Assembly (NCBI GenBank): GCA_046160865.1
Contig: JBJXHG010000106.1
Span: 1 to 14,670, forward strand
Direction of reading: 5' to 3'
Length of the DNA stretch: 14,670 nucleotides
DNA from: JBJXHG01 sp046160865
GTDB lineage: Bacteria; Planctomycetota; UBA1135; GCA-002686595
Of the stretch, positions 6,431-14,232 are shown in pieces. Within the stretch, counting starts at the first letter, position 1; every line of letters starts with the position of its first letter. Below the pieces are notes generated by a model, which worked only from the letters and a program-made list of their open reading frames with translations, ran no database searches and was not told the DNA's origin. The position numbers and the translations under genes were made by a program.

Positions 6431-8272
6431 TCAGCGCACGACGATGGTCGCGCGCTTGCCGGCGCTCGCGGACGAGCGCGTCGGCTCGGCCACCGGCCCG
6501 TCGACCTCGAGCACCGCGCGCGTCGCGGCGCCCGCTACGAGGAAGAACTGTCCGTGCGCATCGGTCGTGGTGGCACCCCACCACGACAGGAGCTCTTCGG
6601 GCCACGTCGGATCGATGAGACGGACGCGCGCGCCCTCGACGGGCGATCCGTCGGCGCGCACGACGGCGCCGAGCCAGGCCGAGCCGTCGACGAGCTCGAC
6701 TTCCACCGTGCGCGCGTCGCGCGCGTCGACGACCGCATGCACCTGGCCGAAGCCCTCGCCGGCCGCACTGCGGACGAAGAGGTTGTAGCGTCCGACGGGT
6801 ACGTCGGAGATCACACTCGGAAGTTCGAGCACACCCGTGTGCGTGCGGTCGCGTTCGACGTCGGCGAGACAGTACTGGATCGATCCGACCGGCGAGTCGA
6901 GTGCGAGCGCGCTCGCCGCGACGACGATCCGTAGATCGCCGAGCGGTTCCAAGTAGACGCGCACGAAGCGGACACTCGGTGGCAGATCGCGCTCCTCGAC
7001 GGTGCCGTGGTCGCGGTGAAAGATCGTCAGATGGCTCGGACGTTCGGAGTGCCGCGCGATGCGGAAGCGGCCGGCGCGGTCCGTGCGCACCGCTTGCAGC
7101 GCGGCGAGGCCGGTCTGGGCGGTCGACTTTGGATAGAGCGTCGCCGATGCGTCGGCGACGGGAGTTCCGTCGGGCAGGAGCACCTCGCCTTCGAGCGGAA
7201 GCGTGTCGTCACGCGCGAGCCGGACGCGGTGCGTGAGCTCGCACGGAGGCACGTCGATCTCCTCGATCGACACGGCGCGGCCCGAGCGGAACACGGACAG
7301 TTCGACTCTCGACGCGGGCACGAGGAGCGTCGCCGATCCGTCGTCGCGCGTGAGCACGTCCTCGTGCGCTGCGTGCTCGGTCGCGCCAGCGAGCGCCGCG
7401 GCCTGCAGCGCCGCGCCGGCGATCGGCGCGCCGTGCTCGTCCTCCACGACGACGCGCATGTGGCTCAACGCGAGCGGGATGCTCGCGCCGAGCGGATCGA
7501 GCAAGCTCGATGCGGGGACACGTCTCGCGATCGCGCCAGCGGCACCGTCCAGCGCCGAGACCAGGACGTCGAACGCGTCCGAGCAGTCGTAGCCGGGGAT
7601 CAGCATCGCGAACCGACCGTCGTCGCCGACTTCGGTGCGGCCGACGAGCCGTCGCTCCCAGATGCGCCGGTCGGGAACCGTCATGGCCGCGATCGCGGTT
7701 CGCGCGGGATCGAAGCATGCGTCCAAGCCGACGAGACGGCCGTGCACGTTCTGCGGCCGAGACACGAAGAACGTCATGCCCTGTCGGAGCGCCGCGAGCC
7801 CGTGCAGCGCGGCGACACCCTCCGGGCCGCGGATCCCGACGTGGACTAGGCGTCCGAGCGGCAGCGCCGCGGCGCTCCACGCAATTCGGAACTCGCCGTT
7901 CGGCGTGGTTTCCGCGCGGACGAACGTCGTGGCGTCGGCACTCCAGAGTGCCAGATCGTGCCGCCCAGCGGGCTCGAGCGTGTCGCGGAAGACGACCGTG
8001 CCGCACAGCACGGTGGCTTCGTGGTCCGTTTGCGGTCCGTCGTTCGCGACGACGAGATCGCCGCCGAGTGGTGTGGGGGCCAGCGACTCGCGCGTCGACG
8101 TGCGGCGCGTCAACGCATGCTCCAAGCTCGTGCGTCGCGTCGCGGTCGACGCGCTCAGCGACACGACGCGGATCGTCTCATCGACCGACGCGCGGTCGCG
8201 CAGTGCATAGACCAGCACGCCGAGTGCGACGAACACACCCGCGAGGAGCGTGTGCGATTGCGAGCGTTGCAT
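6431..8272 (-). CDS. Membrane-anchored protein with carboxypeptidase-regulatory-like repeats
   Basis: The 613-residue product starts with a signal-anchor helix (residues 9-24, LLAGVFVALGVLVYAL), placing the rest outside the cytoplasmic membrane. The remainder is beta-rich and contains repeated transthyretin-like or carboxypeptidase-regulatory-like units, each with a GxPVxxAxVxL-type strand and a Thr-Asp-x-x-Gly-x-Phe turn. Examples are VVVEDEHGAPIAGAALQAA (274-292) with TRDDGSATL, GEVLLPDGTPVADASATL (362-379) with TDRAGRFRI, and AVVRADGSPVEGARVRL (536-552) with TTDAHGQFFL. Such domains bind or scaffold rather than catalyse, and no enzyme domain is seen. Large proteins of this kind are common in Planctomycetota. 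The ATG at 8272 is preceded by GGAGG about 20 bases upstream, too far to be a normal ribosome binding site. Its role is unknown; surface adhesion or cell-envelope structure is inference. Confidence 0.75.
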   Translation of the reverse strand: MQRSQSHTLLAGVFVALGVLVYALRDRASVDETIRVVSLSASTATRRTSLEHALTRRTSTRESLAPTPLGGDLVVANDGPQTDHEATVLCGTVVFRDTLEPAGRHDLALWSADATTFVRAETTPNGEFRIAWSAAALPLGRLVHVGIRGPEGVAALHGLAALRQGMTFFVSRPQNVHGRLVGLDACFDPARTAIAAMTVPDRRIWERRLVGRTEVGDDGRFAMLIPGYDCSDAFDVLVSALDGAAGAIARRVPASSLLDPLGASIPLALSHMRVVVEDEHGAPIAGAALQAAALAGATEHAAHEDVLTRDDGSATLLVPASRVELSVFRSGRAVSIEEIDVPPCELTHRVRLARDDTLPLEGEVLLPDGTPVADASATLYPKSTAQTGLAALQAVRTDRAGRFRIARHSERPSHLTIFHRDHGTVEERDLPPSVRFVRVYLEPLGDLRIVVAASALALDSPVGSIQYCLADVERDRTHTGVLELPSVISDVPVGRYNLFVRSAAGEGFGQVHAVVDARDARTVEVELVDGSAWLGAVVRADGSPVEGARVRLIDPTWPEELLSWWGATTTDAHGQFFLVAGAATRAVLEVDGPVAEPTRSSASAGKRATIVVR

Positions 8273-8402
8273 GACGAAAGGCCGATGAGAGCCTCCGCGG
8301 CGTGCGCGACGTGCGATCGTCGCGCTTACCTGCGTTCGAAGAGCTCGGAGAAGTCACTCCTGCGGACGCAGCACGGATGGCTACGGTATCGGCCGAAGAC
8401 CG

Positions 8403-8642
8403 TCAGACGTCGCAATTGCACCAGTCGAAACCCGGAGGGACGGGCGGCGGTGGCGGCTGGTTCGCGGTGCATTCGCCGCCGAGCAGCTTGCACTTCGAGT
8501 TGCGGATGCAGCGCGTTCCGGTGAACACGCAGTCCGCCGCGACTTCTGGCGGCCCGCCGTTGCCGTTGTCGGCACGCACAGGGATGACCCAGGACGCAAC
8601 GAACAGAACGAAGCCCAAGCAGGGAAGGATCTTGGCGTTCAC
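8403..8642 (-). CDS. Small secreted cysteine-rich protein
   Basis: This 79-residue protein starts at GTG 8642, chosen because GGAGGAG sits 8 bases upstream and the signal peptide begins immediately. Residues 1-24 form a signal peptide (hydrophobic core GFVLFVASWVI, cleavage after VRA). The mature part is about 55 residues with six cysteines (38, 45, 51, 58, 75, 77), enough for three disulfides, a run of prolines at 63-70 (QPPPPPVPP) and a C-terminal WCNCDV. An even cysteine number in an exported peptide suggests a disulfide-stabilised fold, a metal site or covalent attachment to a surface. No family is recognised. It lies 130 bp upstream of the anchored surface protein on the same strand and may be co-transcribed with it. 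Confidence 0.65.
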   Translation of the reverse strand: MNAKILPCLGFVLFVASWVIPVRADNGNGGPPEVAADCVFTGTRCIRNSKCKLLGGECTANQPPPPPVPPGFDWCNCDV

Positions 8643-8650
8643 GTTGTGAG

Positions 8651-8657
8651 CTCCTCC
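8651..8657 (-). promoter_or_regulatory. Strong ribosome binding site for the small cysteine-rich protein
   Basis: Read on the minus strand this is GGAGGAG, eight bases before GTG 8642. It is one of only two clear Shine-Dalgarno sequences in the window and decides the GTG start over longer versions of the frame. Confidence 0.7.
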
Positions 8658-8740
8658 ATCGCCGCAGAGCAATCCTCGCGGCGTGTCGCTCTCTCCCAAG
8701 ACCGACATGCGCCGCGAGCGCGCTCTGCACACGGGGATCG

Positions 8741-8769
8741 AGCGTAGATGGAGCCCCACACCCAGTCAA
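8741..8769 (-). promoter_or_regulatory. Candidate sigma-70-type promoter for the small cysteine-rich protein
   Basis: On the minus strand TTGACT (8769-8764, five of six to consensus) is followed after 17 bp by TACGCT (8746-8741, three of six). Transcription would start near 8734, leaving a leader of about 90 bases before GTG 8642. The rest of 8643-8922 shows no gene that I trust and no clear terminator for the beta-oxidation operon that ends at 8923. Confidence 0.35.
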
Positions 8770-8922
8770 TGAAGCGGGCAGAGCGCGCGGCAAATTGGCG
8801 CACGGACATGCGTGTTTCCCTTCGCGGCGTAGTTCGTCGCTCGCACACCGCGCAACGCGCAGAAGCATCTCGGCGAATCTGCGAGAGCAATCGGAGTCCG
8901 TGAACGCCGAATTGGATCCGCG

Positions 8923-11154
8923 CTACTCGTGGAAGCGCTGCAGCGTGCGCGCCATGCGCACGAGCCGCTCGCACGGCTCGAAGCGCGCCGGACCCGCGCC
9001 GCTTTGCCGCGCGACGACATCGGGAGCGCGCGCGCAGTGCTCGAGGCGCGCGGTGAGCTCGCGCGCGCCGAGCGTGTCGGCGTAGCGCAAGAGGCCGCCG
9101 CGGAACGGCGGGAAACCCATGCCGAACACGGTGGCGAGATCGAGCTCGCGTGCGCCCTTCGTCACGTCCTCGTCGATGCAGCGCGCGGCTTCGTTGACCA
9201 TCGCGAGGATCATGCGATCGACGAGCTCGGCGTCACCGAGCGCTCCGACGCGTGCCGCGCCGGCGGGCACGTAGCGTGCGAGGTCCGTTGCGAGCTCCGG
9301 CCGCGCGCGCGCGCGCTTCTGCTTGCCCGCGTCGGGCGGGTGCACGTAGAAGCCCTGTCCGGTCTTCTTGCCGAGTCGCTTCTCGCGGACCAGCGCATCC
9401 AGCACGTCCGTCGGAGTCATGCGCGGTCCGTACGCCGCGTGCAGCGACGTCGCGGCGTGCGCGGCGATGTCGAAGCCGACCTCGTCGAGCAGCGCGAGCG
9501 GACCCATCGGCATGCCGAACGCCACGGCCGCGCTCTCGAGCCGCGCTGGCTCGACTCCGCCGGCGAAGAGTCGCAACGCTTCGTCGAGGTACGGTCCGAG
9601 CAACCGGTTCACGAGGAAGCCGGCGACGTCTTTCACGACGACGGGTGTCTTTCCCAGCGCGAGCGCGAGGGCCGCGCATTCGGCAACCACAGTGGGGCTC
9701 GTGTGGCGCCCACGCACGATCTCGACGAGCGGCATCTTCTTCACCGGATTGAAGAAGTGCAGACCGACGACGCGCTCGGGGTGCGGCACGCCCTGCGCGA
9801 TCGCGTCGATCGAGAGCGACGACGTGTTCGAGGCGAGGATCGCGTCGGGAGCGAGCTCGCTCGCGAGCTTGTCGAACACCGCGCGCTTCACCTCGAGCTT
9901 CTCCGCGACGGCCTCGATCACGATCTGCGCGCGTGCGAAGCCGGCGAGCGCGCGCGTCGCGTCCAAGCGATCGATCGCCTCGTTCGCTTCGTGCGCCTCG
10001 ATGCGGCGCCGGCGGCGCTTCTCGACGACGCCGGTGCGGTGCTCGGCGAGCGCGACGTCGAGCGCCGCGGGCACGATGTCGAAAAGGCGCGTCCACAGCC
10101 CGCGCTCGGCGAGCAAGCTCGCGATGCCGCGGCCCATCACGCCGGCACCGAGCACGCCCGCGTACTCGAGGCGGCGCGCGCTCGTGCCATCGGGCAGGTT
10201 CTTCAGCTTCTTCGCGTGCTCCGACGCTTGGAAGATCGAGATCAGGTTCTTGCACACCGGGCCGACGGCGAGCGCTGCCACCGCGCGCTGCTCGTCCGCG
10301 AGGCCCTTCTCGATCGGCGTGTGCGGCGCGCGCGCGGCGATCTCGAGCGCGGCGAGCGGCGCCGGATAATGACCGTGCGTCTTCGCGAGCACCTGCTTGC
10401 GCGCTTGGCTCGCGATGAAGCGTGTCGCGAGCGCTTGATCGACGAAGATCTTCGCCAGACCGCGGTCCTTCTTGCGCGGCTCTTCGCGACCCGCGGCGAT
10501 CCCGGTCGCGATGCGCACGAGATCCTCCGCGTGCGCGACGCGGTCGATCAAGCCGAGCTTCAACGCTTCGCGCGCGCTGTACAGACGTCCGGTCAGGATC
10601 GCGTCGAGCGCGACCGGCACGCCGACGCGGCGCGGCAACCGGTTGCAGCCGCCCCAGCCGGGCAGGATGCCGAGTTGTGTCTCGGGCAAGCCGATCTTCG
10701 TCTCGCGCGCGTCGACAGCGACGATCACGTCGCACGCGAGCGCGATCTCGTACGCGCCGCCCGGCACCGGGCCGCCGACGGCGGCGACGGTCGTGAACGT
10801 GCGGCCGCGCAGCGAGAGCCGCGCGATCCGCTCGAAGAGCTTCTGTCCGATGTCGACGACGCGGCCGACGAGCGCGGGATCGGTGATCGCACCGAGCGCG
10901 TCGACGTCGGCGCCCGCGGCGAAGACCTTCGGCGTGCGTCCGGCGACGACGAGTCCGCGCAGCGACGCGTCGTTCTCGATCTCCGTGAGCGCGAGGTCGA
11001 GATCGCGCAGCACGGGCAAGTCGAACACCGGCATCGCGCGGTGCGGCGGATCGATCACGATCACCGCGACGCCGGGCTCCGGTCGCTCCACGCGCACGCA
11101 TGCGCGCACGGGCGGCGCGTCCTTCGGCACCGGCAATCCGGTCATGTCGATCAT
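8923..11154 (-). CDS. fadJ: Bifunctional enoyl-CoA hydratase / 3-hydroxyacyl-CoA dehydrogenase (FadJ/FadB type)
   Basis: The 743-residue alpha subunit of a fatty-acid oxidation complex hydrates trans-2-enoyl-CoA to 3-hydroxyacyl-CoA and oxidises it with NAD+ to 3-ketoacyl-CoA in the cytoplasm. The N-terminal crotonase domain carries an oxyanion segment (FAAGADVDAL, 78-87) and both catalytic glutamates, E136 in GGAYE and E158 in GLPETQLGI. The Rossmann domain follows with GAGVMG (336-341) and the dehydrogenase His466 in GLHFFNPV, Asn443 in ASNTSS and the partner Glu478. The C-terminal dehydrogenase domains include FGMGFPPFRGG (677-687). Length and domain order match FadJ/FadB (about 714-730). 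ATG 11154 overlaps the thiolase stop as ATGA, implying translational coupling. Long in-frame extension upstream of 11154 is a shadow of the thiolase gene. The segment before E136 reads VGGPVPGG rather than the usual glycine-rich LGGG. Confidence 0.95.
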   Translation of the reverse strand: MIDMTGLPVPKDAPPVRACVRVERPEPGVAVIVIDPPHRAMPVFDLPVLRDLDLALTEIENDASLRGLVVAGRTPKVFAAGADVDALGAITDPALVGRVVDIGQKLFERIARLSLRGRTFTTVAAVGGPVPGGAYEIALACDVIVAVDARETKIGLPETQLGILPGWGGCNRLPRRVGVPVALDAILTGRLYSAREALKLGLIDRVAHAEDLVRIATGIAAGREEPRKKDRGLAKIFVDQALATRFIASQARKQVLAKTHGHYPAPLAALEIAARAPHTPIEKGLADEQRAVAALAVGPVCKNLISIFQASEHAKKLKNLPDGTSARRLEYAGVLGAGVMGRGIASLLAERGLWTRLFDIVPAALDVALAEHRTGVVEKRRRRRIEAHEANEAIDRLDATRALAGFARAQIVIEAVAEKLEVKRAVFDKLASELAPDAILASNTSSLSIDAIAQGVPHPERVVGLHFFNPVKKMPLVEIVRGRHTSPTVVAECAALALALGKTPVVVKDVAGFLVNRLLGPYLDEALRLFAGGVEPARLESAAVAFGMPMGPLALLDEVGFDIAAHAATSLHAAYGPRMTPTDVLDALVREKRLGKKTGQGFYVHPPDAGKQKRARARPELATDLARYVPAGAARVGALGDAELVDRMILAMVNEAARCIDEDVTKGARELDLATVFGMGFPPFRGGLLRYADTLGARELTARLEHCARAPDVVARQSGAGPARFEPCERLVRMARTLQRFHE

Positions 11155-12473
11155 CGCGCGATCCTTTCGAGCACGACCGAGCCGCCCTGACCGCCGCCGA
11201 TGCACAGCGTCGCGAGGGCGTAGCGCTCGCGGCGCACGGCGAGCTCGTGTGCCGCGGTGAGCACGATGCGCGCGCCGGTCGCACCGACCGGATGGCCGAG
11301 CGCGATCGCGCCGCCGTTCACGTTCGTGCGCGCGAGGTCGAGCTTGCCGAGCGGGCGGTCGCGGCCGAGCTCGCGCCGCGCGAAGGTCTCGCTCGCGGCC
11401 GCGCGCTCGCAGGCGAGCGCCTGCGCGGCGAAAGCTTCGTTGAGCTCGATGACCGCCATGTCGTCGAGCGTGAGTCCCGCCTTGTCGAGCGCCTTCGCGC
11501 TCGCGTACACCGGGCCCAGTCCCATGCGCGCGGGATCGAGGCCGGCGTACGACCAGCTCGCGATGCGCGCGAGCGGCGTGAGACCGAGCGCGCTCGCGCG
11601 CTCCTCGGTCGTCACCAGCAGCGCGCACGCACCGTCGCTGACGCCGCACGAGTTGCCGACCGTCACGCGCCCGTCGGGCTTGTCGAAGTACGGCTTCAAC
11701 GTGGCGAGCGCCTCCACGGTCTGTCCGTCGCGGATGCCGTCGTCGTGCTCGATCGACTTCTGCGGCGCGCGTGACGAGCTCGAGAGCGGCAGGTGCGGCA
11801 GGATCTCGCGCGTGAATCGTCCGGCGTCGCGCGCGCGCGCGGCGCGCGTGTGGCTCTCGCACGCGAACGCGTCGGCCTCCGCGCGCGTGATCTGCCACTC
11901 GCGTGCGAGCAGCTCGGCGGTCTTGCCCATGATCAGGCCCGAGACGGGATCGGTGAGGCCTTCCATCAAGCCGATGCGCGGCTTGAGCATGCTCGGACGG
12001 AACGCGGACAGCGCCTTCATGCGCGCACCCGGTGAGCGCGCGCGCGCCAAGCTCGCGAAGATCGCCGTCATCTTGTCGCCGTACAAGAGCGGGAAGCGGC
12101 TCATGACCTCGACGCCGACGACGAGGTACAGGCTGCCTTCGCCTGCGGCGATCGAGGTCGCGGCGCTCGTGATCGCCTCCATGCCGCTCGCGCAGTTGCG
12201 CGCGACGGTGCGTGCGGGAACGTGCCACGGAATGCCGGCGCGCAGCGCGAGCACGCGCGCGACGTTCGCTTGATCGTGCGGCGGTCCCGCGCAGCCCGCG
12301 ATCACCTCGTCGATCGTCGCGGGATCGACGCGTGTGCGGGCGAGGAGCTCGCGCGCGACGCACGCGGAGAGGTGGCCCGCGTCCTCGCCAGCGAAGACGC
12401 CGCCGGCCTTGACCCAAGGCGTCCGCAAGCCCGCGGCGAGCACGATCGGAGGAGTCACGCGGGCGGTGGCCAT
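11151..12473 (-). CDS. fadI: Acetyl-CoA acyltransferase (3-ketoacyl-CoA thiolase, FadI type)
   Basis: The 440-residue thiolase cleaves 3-ketoacyl-CoA with CoA to acetyl-CoA and a shortened acyl-CoA, the last step of beta-oxidation. The nucleophilic cysteine is Cys94 in RNCASGMEA. The other catalytic blocks are NEAF (345-348), GHP with His394 in GGAIALGHPVGATGAR, and Cys424 in LCIGGGQGG. The length is that of FadI (about 436) rather than the shorter FadA (about 390), in keeping with its FadJ-like partner. ATG 12473 follows the ligase stop by 9 bp, and its own TGA overlaps the start of the next gene by four bases, so the three genes form one operon. The reverse direction (condensation) is possible chemically, but the context points to degradation. 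Confidence 0.95.
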   Translation of the reverse strand: MATARVTPPIVLAAGLRTPWVKAGGVFAGEDAGHLSACVARELLARTRVDPATIDEVIAGCAGPPHDQANVARVLALRAGIPWHVPARTVARNCASGMEAITSAATSIAAGEGSLYLVVGVEVMSRFPLLYGDKMTAIFASLARARSPGARMKALSAFRPSMLKPRIGLMEGLTDPVSGLIMGKTAELLAREWQITRAEADAFACESHTRAARARDAGRFTREILPHLPLSSSSRAPQKSIEHDDGIRDGQTVEALATLKPYFDKPDGRVTVGNSCGVSDGACALLVTTEERASALGLTPLARIASWSYAGLDPARMGLGPVYASAKALDKAGLTLDDMAVIELNEAFAAQALACERAAASETFARRELGRDRPLGKLDLARTNVNGGAIALGHPVGATGARIVLTAAHELAVRRERYALATLCIGGGQGGSVVLERIAR

Positions 12474-12482
12474 GGGCTCAGC

Positions 12483-13961
12483 CTATTTCGGCCGCAGGTC
12501 GAGGAAACGTTTCTCCTTCATCTCGGTCTCCATGCCGAGCAGCTCGAGCATCGCACGCGTGTCGTGGAACTCGACGTCGTTCGGGGCGACCTCGGTCGCG
12601 TCGAGGAGCTCGCGGCGAATCTTTTTCTCGCTGTCCGCGCGCTCCGCGCCAGGTCGCAGCGAGAGACGCAGGAGGAACTGATCGAGATCGTGCGGGTCGT
12701 TGTTCTTCTTCTGCAGCACCACCTGCCATTCCTCGACCTCGGGTACGTCCGAGAGCACCGTGCCGATGTGCGAGAGGTCGACCAGCGTGCCTTTGATCTT
12801 CGTCAGGCTCATCGTGCGCTGGTCCGTCGCGCGGCGCAGCTCGGACGCGACGCGCGGCACGGTGCGGCCGCACCACGGGCACGGTTGCCACGAGAGCCCG
12901 CCGACGGCGATGTCACCGGTGCGGTAGCGGCAGACCACCGTGCCGTGACCGACGATCGGCGTGAAGACGATCTCGCCGCTCTCACCCTCGGGGACGGGCT
13001 CGCCCGTCTTCGGATCGACGATCTCGACCACGCCGAGATCGGGATACACGTGGTAACCAGGCGAGTCGTCGAAGCCCGACGGACACTCGCCGAAGGCCAT
13101 GCGCGCTTCCGTGAATCCATAGGTGCCGAGGATCGTGACGTTCTGCGCGCCGCACTGCTCGAGCGACTCGGCCATCTTGCGCTTCAGGCCGGGCGTCACC
13201 TTCTCCGCGCCGAGCACGACGAGCCGCACCGCGGCGAGCTTCGACTTGCGCTCCGCCGCCTCGCGCAGCAAGTGGTAGACGAAGCCCGGAGTGCCGATCA
13301 GCACCGTGGGTTGCAGACGATCCGCGATGCGCAAGCAGCCACTCGTGCCCATCACCTTGCCGCCACCCGTCGAGAGCACCATGCGGCCCGTGCGGAAGCC
13401 GGCCCACGCGGTCTGCCAGAACGCGAGGTGCGGCGCGAACGGAAACAAGTTGAGGATGCGCGCATCGTGCTCGGGGATCGAGACGACGTCGAGCAAACGC
13501 GCGCCGGTCTCGCCGAGCAGGTCGAGGTCGTGCGGCGTGAATGCGAACGTGACCGGATCGGTCGAGCGGCCGGTCGTGAACGTCACGAAGTTCGGCGTGT
13601 AGTTGTGGCGCACGAGCTCGCGGGCGCGCGCTCCGCCGAGGACGAGCGCGAGCTTGCGCAGGAACGGCCAGTGTGCGCGGATCTTGTCCGGGTTCGGGAT
13701 CAAGACGAAGTCGCGCTTGCGCTGCGCGTCGCTTTGCGCGGCGAGCAGGTCCTGTTTCGTGGTGAACGGCAGGCGCCGCAGATCGGCCACGGTGCGGATG
13801 TCGCGGGGGGAGACGCGCGCTTCGTCGAAGACGCGCCGGTAGTGGGCCGAGAAGGGGTAGAGCTCCTCGCGCACGTGGCGCGCCAGCGCTGCGTTCTGCA
13901 GCGCCTCCAGCTCGCGCCGCGACGTACGGGCAAGCGCAGACCAATCGAGACGGGGCGCCAT
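12483..13961 (-). CDS. PaaK-like AMP-forming acyl-CoA ligase
   Basis: The 492-residue protein belongs to the adenylate-forming family, closest in appearance to phenylacetate-CoA ligase (PaaK) and related enzymes that turn a carboxylic acid, ATP and CoA into acyl-CoA, AMP and pyrophosphate. Motifs in order are LRRLPFTTKQDLL (61-73, typical of PaaK), a phosphate-binding loop TFTTGRSTDPV (127-137), GTYGFTEA (279-286), YRTGD (346-350) and a Cys pair CPWCG (361-365) as in PaaK-type proteins. Two motifs are unusual: the loop is TTGRST instead of SGTTGxPT, and the hinge block reads TKIKGTLVDLSHI instead of the usual RGxNxxP. As first gene of the operon with thiolase and hydratase/dehydrogenase it probably activates an organic acid for beta-oxidation, but the acid is not known. 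ATG 13961 is used; an in-frame TTG at 13979 would add six residues. Neither has a clear ribosome binding site. Confidence 0.8.
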   Translation of the reverse strand: MAPRLDWSALARTSRRELEALQNAALARHVREELYPFSAHYRRVFDEARVSPRDIRTVADLRRLPFTTKQDLLAAQSDAQRKRDFVLIPNPDKIRAHWPFLRKLALVLGGARARELVRHNYTPNFVTFTTGRSTDPVTFAFTPHDLDLLGETGARLLDVVSIPEHDARILNLFPFAPHLAFWQTAWAGFRTGRMVLSTGGGKVMGTSGCLRIADRLQPTVLIGTPGFVYHLLREAAERKSKLAAVRLVVLGAEKVTPGLKRKMAESLEQCGAQNVTILGTYGFTEARMAFGECPSGFDDSPGYHVYPDLGVVEIVDPKTGEPVPEGESGEIVFTPIVGHGTVVCRYRTGDIAVGGLSWQPCPWCGRTVPRVASELRRATDQRTMSLTKIKGTLVDLSHIGTVLSDVPEVEEWQVVLQKKNNDPHDLDQFLLRLSLRPGAERADSEKKIRRELLDATEVAPNDVEFHDTRAMLELLGMETEMKEKRFLDLRPK

Positions 13962-13994
13962 GGTCAGCAGAGGCTGCAAGTTCGACCGAGCAGT

Positions 13995-14007
13995 CTCAAG
14001 GCTTGAG
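13995..14007. promoter_or_regulatory. 13-bp palindrome upstream of the beta-oxidation operon, candidate operator
   Basis: CTCAAGGCTTGAG is a perfect inverted repeat with a one-base centre, 33 bp upstream of ATG 13961. It is flanked by a direct repeat GAGCAG (13988-13993 and 14011-14016). A short perfect dyad just before the first gene of a catabolic operon is where a dimeric repressor of the TetR or GntR type would bind. No regulator gene is in the window. Confidence 0.3.
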
Positions 14008-14042
14008 CCCGAGCAGCGCGCGCCGAATGACTTTCACCACGG

Positions 14043-14232
14043 GCTGCTAAGCCTGCATTTCTCACCACGTCCGTCGCGAGGGCGTGACAGCTCGCTTCGG
14101 GCAAGGCGTTGCATCGGAATCGACCGGAGCTGACCTGTCAGGTCAGCGAGGATCGATTCCGATCCAACAACGCCGACCGAAGCGAGTTGACGCGAACGCA
14201 GCAGGACGTGGTGAGAAATGCGGGCTAGCAGC
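14043..14232 (+). repeat. Foldback repeat, copy B (better preserved)
   Basis: This 190-bp element is almost entirely one long inverted repeat. GCATTTCTCACCACGTCC (14055-14072) pairs perfectly with GGACGTGGTGAGAAATGC (14204-14221), and pairing extends outward through GCTGCT/AGCAGC with a one-base gap. Inner blocks CTCGCTTCGG, GGCGTTG and ATCGGAATCGA also pair with the other arm, up to the tip GCTGACCT-GTC-AGGTCAGC centred on 14138. About 93 bases per arm could form one hairpin as RNA or single-stranded DNA. It matches copy A (1984-2158) in reverse orientation. It lies between the divergently oriented ligase operon and the Tat-signal gene, so it is not simply a terminator. No transposase is encoded. 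Confidence 0.85.

Noticed and set aside
8403..8759. A 118-residue version of the cysteine-rich protein
   Set aside because: The extra 39 residues place a charged stretch before the signal peptide; the GGAGGAG-preceded GTG at 8642 gives a normal exported protein.
8639..8806. Small minus-strand frame beginning MSVRQFAARSARF in the gap before the cysteine-rich gene
   Set aside because: No ribosome binding site, arginine-rich composition, and it overlaps the candidate promoter and the ribosome binding site of the next gene.
8929..11190. A 753-residue open frame on the plus strand
   Set aside because: It is an Arg/Ala/Glu/Asp-rich shadow of the clearly recognised hydratase/dehydrogenase gene on the minus strand; high third-position GC keeps antisense frames open.
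11155..12417. In-frame N-terminal extension of the hydratase/dehydrogenase to 1164 residues
   Set aside because: The extension overlaps the whole thiolase gene in another frame and is arginine-rich without similarity; ATG 11154 with ATGA overlap is the natural start.
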